This document shows positions 8,861 to 16,634 of a DNA stretch of 64,000 nucleotides, piece by piece. The position numbers and the translations under genes are program-made. The stretch is from NCBI GenBank assembly GCA_038210135.1, contig JBBQWZ010000016.1, positions 1-64,000 of the forward strand, read 5' to 3'. Source of the stretch: JBBQWZ01 sp038210135 (lineage in GTDB: Bacteria; Acidobacteriota; Terriglobia; Bryobacterales; Bryobacteraceae). Under the pieces are notes generated by a model that was not told the DNA's origin, made no database searches, and saw only the letters and a list, made by a program, of their open reading frames with translations. The stretch's first letter is position 1. Every line of letters begins with the position of its first letter.

Positions 8861-9709
8861 TTACGACTGGATGCCTCCGTCGCTGGGAACGGGTGGGGTC
8901 CGCTGCTGGCGGAGCTGTTGTTTTCGGAGTTTTTCGGCTGCTAAGCGGACTTGCTTTCGTTCCGCCTGGTCAAGGATCTGCTTTTCGACGGCGGCGCGTT
9001 TTTCTGGCGTCCTGGTTTCCTCCGGATTCGAGGAAACCAGCAGCTTGTTGCCGGGGAGGATCATGCGGAAGGTAAATTTAGGCGGTTTGAAGTCGCGATT
9101 GGCGATGGCTTCGAAATCCCACTGCTCGAGATTTTCCTGAATTGTGAAGAGCGAAAAATCGAAGCCATCGTCGGAGGGCTGCCAAGTGGCGAGGTCCTCA
9201 TGTTCCTGATCAATCATATGTTTATAGATTCTTGTGGCGTTGTCGATTTGAGCTTGTTGGGCGGCGAGACGGGTGAATTGGAGCTCGCCAAACAAGGCGA
9301 GCGTCTGGTTGTAGGCGCGCTGCACGCGGGCCTGCTGCTTGGTGAAATTTTCGAGGACGCGGGAGACCAGGAGAGGGTCCTTGGTGTGGAGGTCGCGGCT
9401 GAACTCCTCGATATAGGCGTCGGCGCGCCGAAGTTGCCATTGCTGGCTGGCCAGAGTACGGAGCAGGTCGAACTCGGCTTGGTTGGCCGGTCCGTAATCG
9501 GCGACGTAGATGTCGAGGAGAATCTGGAACTCGTCGCTCGTGGGGTCGTGGACGGAGCCGGGAGCGCGGAGAGTCGGGGGGATGACGGCGGAGGTGAGTC
9601 CGTGGGTGCGGGCGTTGCCGCTGGCGCGCTGCTTGCCGGGGACGGTGATGGGTCCGGTGCTTTTCTTCGCGTTTTCGCGATTCGCTTTGGTCCGATTGGA
9701 AACGGGCAT
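8861..9709 (-). CDS. Conserved unknown protein of the 'NARTHGLTS' family
   Basis: 282 residues, no signal peptide, mostly helical and charged. The N-terminus NRENAKKSTGPITVPGKQRAS followed by NARTHGL matches a family seen repeatedly in Acidobacteria and Planctomycetes (ENA-STGP-GK-SRNA-HGL). A helical middle (about 75-175) and a C-terminal coiled coil rich in Lys, Arg and Gln follow. The function is unknown; copies often sit near mobile DNA, which is only a recollection. It is monocistronic here, and a 450-base noncoding region lies upstream. Confidence 0.75.
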   Translation of the reverse strand: MPVSNRTKANRENAKKSTGPITVPGKQRASGNARTHGLTSAVIPPTLRAPGSVHDPTSDEFQILLDIYVADYGPANQAEFDLLRTLASQQWQLRRADAYIEEFSRDLHTKDPLLVSRVLENFTKQQARVQRAYNQTLALFGELQFTRLAAQQAQIDNATRIYKHMIDQEHEDLATWQPSDDGFDFSLFTIQENLEQWDFEAIANRDFKPPKFTFRMILPGNKLLVSSNPEETRTPEKRAAVEKQILDQAERKQVRLAAEKLRKQQLRQQRTPPVPSDGGIQS

Positions 9710-10162
9710 GGGTTCCTCGCTGGGAGAGTGCTCCCAGCGTGAGGATACGGCGGCGGGGGTTGGTGGCTGGTTGGAGGGGTTGGGGAAATGCTTTGAGGTG
9801 TCCGCGTTAGAGGGACTTGCCGGCGCGTGATCGATTGGGGCGGTCTACGCGATTTAGGAATCGGAGGCCGCGCCGGCAGCGCGGAGTTTTCCCCAGATTG
9901 TCTTCCCCGCCTCTTGGCCACGATTTACGCCTCCGCCTACGCGTTTCTGTGAAGGGGGGAAACCGCGTGGCGTGGAATATCGTGCAAAAGATGGCTTGGA
10001 CGTCCTCTCGCACTGGGTCGGCTGATACAGACGCTAGCGCGAGAATCTTCCTTCGTACTCAATCGCTTGCACACCGCGTTTACCGTGAAATTACCGTTAA
10101 GACCTCCTATTACCTATCGCTAACACTAGTCCGTTGCTTACGATCGCTCTGGAGGATTTTGC
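9710..10162. other. Intergenic region upstream of the six-cysteine protein genes
   Basis: No supported gene. The last part (10075-10162) is AT-richer and should hold the promoter of the gene at 10163. It ends with GGAGG, a strong ribosome-binding site 7 bases before the GTG start. Confidence 0.4.
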
Positions 10163-10711
10163 GTGAATCGAAGCAACAGCCGGACGAAGGGGATGAATAC
10201 GAAGAAGTTCGTGCGATTAGGTGTCGTGGCAACTGCTTTTCTAGGTGTCGCGTTGGCCCAGCCGGGTGTCGGAAAGGCATATGGAACCCGCGACCCAAAA
10301 ACCTGCGCATCCCGCAAGGAGCCTGCCAACGGAGCGCCATCCGCCGCCCAAGCGGTCGCGTACTTCAACTGCACCATGGAATCTTTCTTCGGCGACAAAC
10401 TCACACTTGTCGAAAACGTGAAGATCGAGGTGGGCAGCGGCCGCCGCTTTCTACGCAGCGACTCGGAGCTGAAAGAAGTCGACCCCAAATATCCCATCTA
10501 TCCCATCCGCGGCAGCTTTGACAAATACTTCTGCAGCCGGTGGCCCGAGCCGCGCTCTGGTTTTCCCGATAAGACGAAGCCCAATTGTCTGCTGGGGCAC
10601 CCCCGCAACACCACGGGCGTATGTTACAAGACTTCTTTCGGAGATTGGAAATGCGAAATGGGCGGCTACACGCCGCCCAGCGATGTCGAGACTGTCTTTG
10701 GGCCGCGTTAG
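10163..10711 (+). CDS. Secreted six-cysteine protein, copy 1
   Basis: 182 residues. GTG 10163 is preceded by GGAGG at 7 bases; an internal ATG (10193) is possible. A signal peptide (KKFVRLGVVATAFLGVALAQ) is followed by a mature domain of about 145 residues with six cysteines, all conserved in the copies at 10739 and 23709: DPKTC, YFNC, YFC, NC, GVCYKT and DWKC. Shared blocks are YGTRDPKTCASRKEP, GAPSAAQA, VENVKIEVGSGRRFL and the C-terminal GVCYKTSFGDWKCEM. Three disulfides are likely in the periplasm. No known family was recognised. It sits 27 bases before copy 2. Confidence 0.8.
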   Translation: MNRSNSRTKGMNTKKFVRLGVVATAFLGVALAQPGVGKAYGTRDPKTCASRKEPANGAPSAAQAVAYFNCTMESFFGDKLTLVENVKIEVGSGRRFLRSDSELKEVDPKYPIYPIRGSFDKYFCSRWPEPRSGFPDKTKPNCLLGHPRNTTGVCYKTSFGDWKCEMGGYTPPSDVETVFGPR

Positions 10712-10738
10712 GCGCCGGCAGACAAAATAGTGAAAGCA

Positions 10739-11242
10739 ATGGACATGAAAAACTTAATACGATTCCTACTCGCTGCAACTGCCTGTGCAAGTGTCGCGTC
10801 GGCCCAGTCGAGCGGTAAGCCTTACGGCACGCGCGACTCGAAAACCTGCACCGCACGGAAGGAGCCGACAAAAGGTGCGCCGTCCGCCGCTCAGGCCGTC
10901 CTGTATTTCATCTGTACTACGGAGAGACTTTTTGGCGATAAACTCGTTCTGGTGGAAAACGTAAAAATCGAAGTGGGTAACGGCCGCCGCTTCCTTCGTA
11001 GCGACTCGGAACTACCTGAGGTGGATCCCCAATATCCGATCTTTCCGATACGGGGAAGTTTCGATAGTTACTTTTGCACCCGGTTGGTTGACCTTCTTCA
11101 GCAGGGATCTCCCAACTGTATCCTTTCTCGGCCGCGGAACGCTGAGGGCGTTTGTTACCGGACATCGTTCGGCGATTGGAAATGCGACATGACCAATAAC
11201 ACGTCCTACCGCGATTCTGTGAACGTTCACGGGCCGCGCTAG
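10739..11242 (+). CDS. Secreted six-cysteine protein, copy 2
   Basis: 167 residues with signal peptide MDMKNLIRFLLAATACASVASAQ. The mature part aligns along its length with copy 1 (YGTRDSKTCTARKEPTKGAP, VENVKIEVGNGRRFLRSDSE, PIRGSFDSYFC, GVCYRTSFGDWKCDM), with all six mature cysteines kept. Three starts lie within 15 bases (GTG 10730, ATG 10739, ATG 10745) and none has a strong Shine-Dalgarno, so translation may depend on readthrough from copy 1. It is a tandem duplicate, probably cotranscribed; a hairpin at 11323 may end the unit. Confidence 0.78.
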   Translation: MDMKNLIRFLLAATACASVASAQSSGKPYGTRDSKTCTARKEPTKGAPSAAQAVLYFICTTERLFGDKLVLVENVKIEVGNGRRFLRSDSELPEVDPQYPIFPIRGSFDSYFCTRLVDLLQQGSPNCILSRPRNAEGVCYRTSFGDWKCDMTNNTSYRDSVNVHGPR

Positions 11243-11251
11243 TGGAAAAAT

Positions 11252-11264
11252 CTGCGTCAATCAC
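11252..11264 (+). repeat. 13-base direct repeat, copy A
   Basis: CTGCGTCAATCAC occurs here and at 12432-12444. Both are preceded by a GGAAAA stretch and followed by a GACGC within about 10 bases. The two copies bracket the Sel1-repeat gene. Confidence 0.5.
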
Positions 11265-11322
11265 CCGTTGACGCTGTTTCGCCCTTAGCGTCTCATCGAA
11301 ACCGCCGCCGGTAACGCCATAA

Positions 11323-11360
11323 AGCCGGCAGCGGGACTTTCGAGGAGTCCCCTGCCGGCT
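11323..11360. terminator. Strong hairpin between convergent genes
   Basis: AGCCGGCA plus GGGACT pair with AGTCCC plus TGCCGGCT around a short TTCGAGG loop, with a small bulge. It lies between the stop of copy 2 (11242) and the convergent Sel1 gene stop (11398), the place for a bidirectional terminator. There is no T-run on either side. Confidence 0.55.
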
Positions 11361-11397
11361 GGTGGTAAGAGTCCGCGAGCGGTAGGCAGTCGTAGTC

Positions 11398-12249
11398 CTA
11401 GCGGCAACTTGGGTTGGGATGCGACTTGCACCACTGGCCGTTATTGCCGGTGACCTTGTCCCACCACGCCCTGGAGCCTTGGCCTTCGCCGCCTCCGCTT
11501 GGATTGTAGCGCCGGTTGTACTGCGCACCGAAGTCGGCTTGGAAGGCGTTGCCCAGCGCCTCGTCGTCCTTGAAGCGCTCAATTTTCGTGCGGCTGAGGA
11601 ACGAGGCCATCAGTTGGGCGTCGCCGTCTTTACCGTGTCCGGCGGAGCGGTTGAGGTAGGCGATGGCGGTCTGACGGTTGCGGGGGACACCGCGGCCGAG
11701 CTCGGAGGCGATGCCCATCCATTTTTCCGCCTGCCAGTAGTTCACTTCGGCTCCGGCGGACATGTACTTGGCGGCTTTCGCGAAATCCTGAGCCACGACT
11801 TCGCCGTTGTCGTAGATGGTGCCGAGCTGGTAATAGGCGGCTCCATGATTTTTGGCGACGGCTTTGTTGAGCCACTCGATGCCAGCGGGCACGTCGCGGG
11901 GAATGTGTTTGCCGAGGATCAGGTTGAGGCCGTACGCAGTCTCGGCGCTGACCTGGCCCAGCGCGGCGGCGCGCTTGAGACTGCGGATGGCTCCGGCGGC
12001 ATCGTGGGCGCGGGAGCGTTGTTGGAATTGCTTGTAGAGTTCGTCGCCGGTGGCGTTGGCGGGCAAGTCGGAATTGTTGGAAGTGGCGGCGGCGCAAGGC
12101 GGGGTTCCGACGTGGCCGCAGCGCAGCGCGCTTGGGCGGATGGGGTATACGTGTCGATAATACCGTTGATCGTAGCCGACGGTTTGGGCGGCGGCGAGTC
12201 CGGCAAGGGAAAGAAGCATTGCGAATCCGGTGCGGGTGAAGTTGGTCAT
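11398..12249 (-). CDS. Sel1-like repeat (TPR-type) secreted protein
   Basis: 283 residues. ATG 12249 is preceded by AGGAGG 9 bases upstream and starts a signal peptide (MTNFTRTGFAMLLSLAGLAAAQ). From about residue 75 there are four to five Sel1-like units of about 36 residues, each with A-x-x-G-x-x-x-A and L-G-x-x-Y patterns (AAYYQLGTIYDNGEVV, AEKWMGIASELGRGVP). Sel1 repeats form an alpha-alpha superhelix for protein contacts, often in envelope or host-interaction proteins. The C-terminus has a Gly-rich stretch and two cysteines (QWCKSHPNPSCR). It is divergent from the FecR/DUF6600 gene. Confidence 0.8.
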   Translation of the reverse strand: MTNFTRTGFAMLLSLAGLAAAQTVGYDQRYYRHVYPIRPSALRCGHVGTPPCAAATSNNSDLPANATGDELYKQFQQRSRAHDAAGAIRSLKRAAALGQVSAETAYGLNLILGKHIPRDVPAGIEWLNKAVAKNHGAAYYQLGTIYDNGEVVAQDFAKAAKYMSAGAEVNYWQAEKWMGIASELGRGVPRNRQTAIAYLNRSAGHGKDGDAQLMASFLSRTKIERFKDDEALGNAFQADFGAQYNRRYNPSGGGEGQGSRAWWDKVTGNNGQWCKSHPNPSCR

Positions 12250-12579
12250 GGCTGCAAGCCTCCTTTTTGTCGCTTGCAAATCTCCAGAGCGTATCGGGGC
12301 GGCGATGATTAGTAAGGCGGTGCGGTTCTTGTCGCGACCGGCTGCTGCATGAATTGCGGCGCCAGGGTAGATTTCCGTGGTGCCGCCGAGGTCATGTGGA
12401 TCCTACATGCAGTCAATAATGAGGAAAACAACTGCGTCAATCACTCGACGCTTAGACGGACGCGTCTTCCTCTTCCAACGTTTGATTAATTCCACTTCAA
12501 GAATGCTCGAACCGTCAGGTTGAGGAAACTTACCCGGCCGGGATGGCATCCTTGGAATGCAGAGAGGCTGCATAACATC
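12250..12579. other. Divergent intergenic region (Sel1 / FecR-DUF6600)
   Basis: No gene is supported. It contains copy B of the CTGCGTCAATCAC repeat at 12432-12444 and, near the right end, GAGAGG about 12 bases before the GTG start at 12580. Promoters for both neighbours are expected here but none was assigned. Confidence 0.4.
12432..12444 (+). repeat. 13-base direct repeat, copy B
   Basis: Identical CTGCGTCAATCAC to 11252-11264, again after a GGAAAA stretch. Together the two copies flank a 1.2 kb segment carrying the Sel1-repeat gene. Confidence 0.5.
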
Positions 12580-14886
12580 GTGAAAAAACGAAGGATACCG
12601 CAACTTTTATCGAGCTTTGCTGTTGCCGCCGCGACGCTGATCTGGCCGGCTGCGGCGCAGCCTCAGGGCGCGCTCGATCCGCCGTCGCGGATCGCGCGAC
12701 TGAGTTACGTGACCGGCGCGGTTTCGTTTGAACCGGCGGGGACGGACGACTGGGCTCCGGCGTTCATCAATCGGCCCTTCACGACTGGTGACAATTTGTG
12801 GGTCGATCGGGACGCGCGCGCGGAGCTCCACATGGGGAGTGGCGCCGTCCGGATCGGAGGCTCGTCGAGTGTCGGAATTCTGAATCTCGACGATAGGAAT
12901 ACGCAGATCCGCCTGGCGCAGGGCGTCCTTGAAGTTCGCGTGCGACGGCTCGACGAGAACGAGTCGTTTGAGATCGACACGCCGAACAGCGCGATTGTCA
13001 TTTTGCGTCCCGGCCGATATCGAGTGGAGGTTCCGGAAAACGGCGCGCTCGCGCGGGTGAGCGTGCGCGAGGGGCAGGTGGAGGTGACCACCAACGGGCA
13101 ACAGGCGTTCGGGATTCGCGCGGGCGAAGGCGCCGATATTCTGGGGTTCGACGACACCCATTACGTGCGCACCGGGGGAAGTCCATTCGACCGATTCGAC
13201 CAGTTTTGTGCCGATCGCGACCGGCGTGAAGATCAGTCGCGGTCGGCTCGCTATGTTTCCCGGGAGATGATCGGCTACGCGGATCTGGACGACAACGGCG
13301 ACTGGCAGGCGGATTCGGCGTACGGGTCGGTGTGGTTTCCGCGCGCCGTCGCGGCGGACTGGGCTCCGTATCACAACGGGCACTGGGTGTGGATGGATCC
13401 CTGGGGATGGAACTGGGTGGATGAAGCTTCGTGGGGATTTGCGCCGTTCCATTACGGACGTTGGGTGACGGTGAGTGGACGGTGGGGATGGATTCCGGGT
13501 CCGGTGGCCGTGCGTCCGGTGTATGCGCCGGCGTTGGTCGCCTTCGTGGGAGGTGGCGGCGGATTCCGTTTCGCGGCCTCGGTCGGCGGAGGGGGCGGAG
13601 GTCCGGCGGTCGCGTGGTTCCCTCTGGGCCCAGGCGAGCTGTATACGCCGTCTTATCGCGTGGGAGCCCGATATTTCGAGCGGGTGAACGTGAGTAATAC
13701 GGTGGTCAATAAAACCGTCAATATCACCAACGTCTACAACACGACTTACATCAATAACACGACGATCGTGAATAAGACCGTGAACCAGACGTACATCAAC
13801 CGGCAGGCTCCGAATGCGGTGACGGCGATTCCGCAGGCGGCGTTCGGGAGCGGGCGGCCGGTGGCCAGAGCGGCGGTGCAGGTTTCGCGGGCGGACATCG
13901 CGTCGCAGCCGGTGTCGGCGGGCTTTGTCGGGATCGCGCCAACCAGGACGTCGGTGGCTGCGCGGTTGGGCGATGCGAGCGCGCGTCCGCCGGTGGCGAT
14001 TATGAACCGGACGGTTGTGTCGCGGCAGGCTCCGCCGGCGCCGCCGGCCGCGTGGAATGCGCGTCAACAGGCGATCGGAAACAACCAGGGTCGGCCGCTC
14101 GATGAGAATCAGATCAGAGATCTGCGGCGGCAACAACAGACTCCAGAAATGCATCCGCGGGTGCGGCAGGTGGATACGGCGGGCAAGACAGTGGCTCCGG
14201 CGGGTGGTCCTGGTCCGGGCAGCGCTCCGCGGCCGATGGATCGGCGTCCGGAGGAGGGTCCGAGGCCAGGGCCGGCGATTGCGCCGGTCCAGATGAATCC
14301 GCAGCAGCGGCCGACGGAGTTCGCGCGACCGGTAGTTCCGGCGAATCCCGCCGTTCCGGCTGCGCCCGCGCCGGTGATGCAGACTCCGAAACCGGCTGAG
14401 TCTCCGCGGCCGGGGGATCCGCGGGTTCGCGAGCAGCGGCGCGAGGAGCGGCCGGTAGATCCGCGGGTTCGCGAGCAGCGGCGAGAGGAACGGCAGGTGG
14501 CGCGTCCGCCCGAGCGCCCGGTGATCCAGCAGGAGAAGCCAATTGAGCGTCCCATCGTGACTCCTGCGCCTCCACGTCCGGCGGAGCGGCCGATTGAGCG
14601 TCCGATAGTGACTCCTGCGCCTCCCCGTCCGGCGGAGCGGCCGATTGAGCGTCCGATAGTGACTCCTGCACCTCCCCGTCCGACGGAGCGGCCGATTGAG
14701 CGTCCGATAGTAACTCCTGCGCCTCCCCGTCCGGCGGAGCGTCCTATGGTGACACCTATACCTCCGCGTCCGGCGGAACGTTCCGTCGAGCAGCCCAAGC
14801 CGGAAGTGCGGAAGCCGGAGCGAAAGCAGGATCCCCGCGACGAAAAGAAGGCCGAGAAGGAAAAAGAGAAAGAGAAGAAGCCGTAG
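12580..14886 (+). CDS. FecR-domain and DUF6600-like protein with Pro-rich repeat tail
   Basis: 768 residues from GTG 12580; the signal peptide VKKRRIPQLLSSFAVAAATLIWPAAAQ begins there. Residues about 35-185 look like a FecR domain (RIARLSYVTGAVSFEP, DRDARAELHMGSGAVRIGG, PNSAIVILRPGRYRVEV). About 225-400 is a Trp/Tyr-rich block of the DUF6600 kind (WAPYHNGHWVWMDPWGWNWV, YGRWVTVSGRWGWIPGP). An Asn/Thr-rich stretch (VNKTVNITNVYN) and a long Pro/Arg tail with four 17-residue repeats complete it. FecR domains are usually sensors or anti-sigma partners, but with the leader this copy should be exported. The tail is disordered and may contact cell wall or protein partners. Confidence 0.8.
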   Translation: MKKRRIPQLLSSFAVAAATLIWPAAAQPQGALDPPSRIARLSYVTGAVSFEPAGTDDWAPAFINRPFTTGDNLWVDRDARAELHMGSGAVRIGGSSSVGILNLDDRNTQIRLAQGVLEVRVRRLDENESFEIDTPNSAIVILRPGRYRVEVPENGALARVSVREGQVEVTTNGQQAFGIRAGEGADILGFDDTHYVRTGGSPFDRFDQFCADRDRREDQSRSARYVSREMIGYADLDDNGDWQADSAYGSVWFPRAVAADWAPYHNGHWVWMDPWGWNWVDEASWGFAPFHYGRWVTVSGRWGWIPGPVAVRPVYAPALVAFVGGGGGFRFAASVGGGGGGPAVAWFPLGPGELYTPSYRVGARYFERVNVSNTVVNKTVNITNVYNTTYINNTTIVNKTVNQTYINRQAPNAVTAIPQAAFGSGRPVARAAVQVSRADIASQPVSAGFVGIAPTRTSVAARLGDASARPPVAIMNRTVVSRQAPPAPPAAWNARQQAIGNNQGRPLDENQIRDLRRQQQTPEMHPRVRQVDTAGKTVAPAGGPGPGSAPRPMDRRPEEGPRPGPAIAPVQMNPQQRPTEFARPVVPANPAVPAAPAPVMQTPKPAESPRPGDPRVREQRREERPVDPRVREQRREERQVARPPERPVIQQEKPIERPIVTPAPPRPAERPIERPIVTPAPPRPAERPIERPIVTPAPPRPTERPIERPIVTPAPPRPAERPMVTPIPPRPAERSVEQPKPEVRKPERKQDPRDEKKAEKEKEKEKKP
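14416..14784 (+). repeat. In-frame tandem repeats in the Pro-rich tail
   Basis: A 42-base unit (DPRVREQRREERPV) is present twice, then a 51-base unit coding for ERPIERPIVTPAPPRPA is present about four times with few differences, plus one degenerate copy (ERPMVTPIPPRPAE). Nearly identical units at DNA level suggest recent slippage or recombination and possible length variation between strains. Confidence 0.8.
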
Positions 14887-14935
14887 GGCCTGACGCGAGT
14901 GAAAATCGGATCCTGAAGCGACCAGTGTCTCCGTT

Positions 14936-14969
14936 GACGCCGCCCGGACTTAGCGGACCGGGCGGCGTC
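14936..14969 (+). terminator. Perfect 12-base-pair hairpin after the FecR/DUF6600 gene
   Basis: GACGCCGCCCGG pairs perfectly with CCGGGCGGCGTC around a 10-base loop, 50 bases after the stop codon. There is no T-run, so intrinsic termination is uncertain, but placement and stability fit a transcript 3' end. Confidence 0.6.
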
Positions 14970-15097
14970 TCGGAATGGGGCGCTCCGGTCCAATCGGACC
15001 TACGCTTGGACCAGTCGCATGCTCTTCGCCAAGAACCTCGACGGTGTTCTTCTCTCCCGTTCTTGAAGCGCTGGAGTTAGGCTACGCCGGCGAACAA

Positions 15098-16441
15098 TCA
15101 GGGACGCAGCCGCTCGAATCGGTGGGCCCACGGGGCAATCGCGGAGGGAATGCGATTGGCGGAGTCCAGCAAGAGCTGCGAACTGACGACGGGGTGGGCG
15201 CGGCCCATCACGAACAGCACCCCCATCGTGCGGTCGAGGTCGTATTGGTCGGGATCCGTGGGAACGGGAAGTTGGCGGTCGCGAATGGTGGCGAAGGTTT
15301 GCTCCACGTTCCGGCCTCCGGCGGTCTGAAACTTGAAACTGGTTTCGAGGCCGCCAAACGGTTCGCGGGCGAGATCCAGCGAATACGAGTAGGTCTCGAT
15401 TCCGAGATGGAGGAGGATCGCCGCGGCGGCGATCCAGCCGACGGCGGGACGAATGGCCGCAACCTGCGCGAGTCGCTGGGTGGCGAGAATGCCCATGGCA
15501 ATCAGCATCGGAACCACGCGACGAATCCCGGGCGGTCCACCGCTCAGGAGAGTGACTGCAATTCCCGATCCGACGACCGACAGCCAGAACCAGTCGCGGC
15601 GAAAGAAGTGGATCGAGACGCAGGTAGCAAGGACCGCAAAAATGGCGATCCAGAGCGGACCGAGCGCCGCTCGGCCGTTGGTCATGAAGTAATACGACAC
15701 GTTCTCAAAGAGAAGATCTGCGATCACAAACCGCAGCTTGTAGGTAGCGGAAAACGAATCGCCCAATGCGCCGCCCACCGCCAGGGACTGAATATTGCGG
15801 CACCACGCAATCACCGCGATCAATGGCACCAGGACTCCGGCGAATGCGGAAAGAGCGCCCCAGCGGTTTCCATTGCGAAACTGCTGGAACCAGAGCACCG
15901 CGAGTCCGGGCGCGAACGAGAGGCTGGATCCGTAGGTGATCACTGCCAGACCGAACAACATGCCGGATAGCGCCGTCGCAGCAACCGACGTCCCGAGAGC
16001 GAAATAGCACGCGGCCAACGCGAAGGGAATATCGAGGGACATATCAACGGCGAGCCACCCAAAGTTGAGAACTCCCGGAAGCAGCGAGATAGCCAGTGAA
16101 GAAACCAAGGATACCGGGCGTGACAAATGCAGCCGGACGTGGAGCAGCAAGAAGATCCAAGCGGGAATGGATGCCATGAACACGGTCTTGACCGCTCGTC
16201 CATAAAACAGCGAGGGGTTGGGCCACAGCCAGGATCCGAGTAGGAAGATTACATACGCGCCGGGATTGGAATCCACCGTGTCGTGCTGCAAGCCGAGAGA
16301 AATGTAGGCAACATTGACAAATGAGGAACAGGCCTCTTCGACGAGAAGGACGCCGTGCGAATTCGCGGCGAGGCGCAACGCCGTCAGAACTCCGAAATAG
16401 AACAGGTACAACGCGGCGCAAAAAGGAAGAAGGCGGAGCAT
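15098..16441 (-). CDS. Polytopic membrane protein, GT-C glycosyltransferase-like
   Basis: 447 residues with about ten hydrophobic helices spread from residue 1 to about 340 and a C-terminal soluble stretch. The order of a first helix, an extracytoplasmic loop with acidic residues (LLVEEACSSF, QHDTVDSNPGAYVIFLLGSW) and many later helices resembles GT-C-type glycosyltransferases and related O-mannosyl or arabinosyl transferases. No firm catalytic Asp-Asp motif can be assigned, so enzymatic activity is unproven. The start at 16441 opens directly into a hydrophobic helix. It lies downstream of the catalase-like gene on the same strand, with a palindromic element between them. Confidence 0.7.
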   Translation of the reverse strand: MLRLLPFCAALYLFYFGVLTALRLAANSHGVLLVEEACSSFVNVAYISLGLQHDTVDSNPGAYVIFLLGSWLWPNPSLFYGRAVKTVFMASIPAWIFLLLHVRLHLSRPVSLVSSLAISLLPGVLNFGWLAVDMSLDIPFALAACYFALGTSVAATALSGMLFGLAVITYGSSLSFAPGLAVLWFQQFRNGNRWGALSAFAGVLVPLIAVIAWCRNIQSLAVGGALGDSFSATYKLRFVIADLLFENVSYYFMTNGRAALGPLWIAIFAVLATCVSIHFFRRDWFWLSVVGSGIAVTLLSGGPPGIRRVVPMLIAMGILATQRLAQVAAIRPAVGWIAAAAILLHLGIETYSYSLDLAREPFGGLETSFKFQTAGGRNVEQTFATIRDRQLPVPTDPDQYDLDRTMGVLFVMGRAHPVVSSQLLLDSANRIPSAIAPWAHRFERLRP

Positions 16442-16478
16442 CGTTGTCTCACTATCTTACGGGGTGAGCGATCGACGT

Positions 16479-16519
16479 GATGGTTGGTAGTGCGCTATAG
16501 CGCACTACCCGATGGTTGG
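16479..16519. repeat. 24-base perfect palindrome with 9-base flanking direct repeats
   Basis: Positions 16486-16509 form a perfect palindrome (GGTAGTGCGCTA followed by its reverse complement). GATGGTTGG occurs on both sides at 16479-16487 and 16511-16519. It lies in the gap between two same-strand genes. It could be a REP/MITE-like insertion with target duplication or a regulator site; it is too regular to be chance. Confidence 0.65.
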
Positions 16520-16584
16520 CGAACGCGGCTCTCGGTCCGCCGCATGCGCACCATTCCTTGGTCTTATGGGTGGGAAGAGAAACG

Positions 16585-16610
16585 ACGCCCAAACATTCCT
16601 GCTTGGGCGT
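16585..16610 (-). terminator. Terminator-like hairpin after the catalase-like gene
   Basis: ACGCCCAA pairs with TTGGGCGT around a 10-base loop, 25 bases past the stop of the gene at 16635. Read on the minus strand it is followed by a T-rich stretch (CGTTTCTCTT). Confidence 0.6.
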
Positions 16611-16634
16611 GTTTGCATCACTTGCCGGTCCGTT

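Noticed and set aside
12607..14154. 515-residue minus-strand frame under the FecR/DUF6600 gene
   Set aside because: Arg/His-rich antisense shadow of a high-GC gene; no start site or motif.
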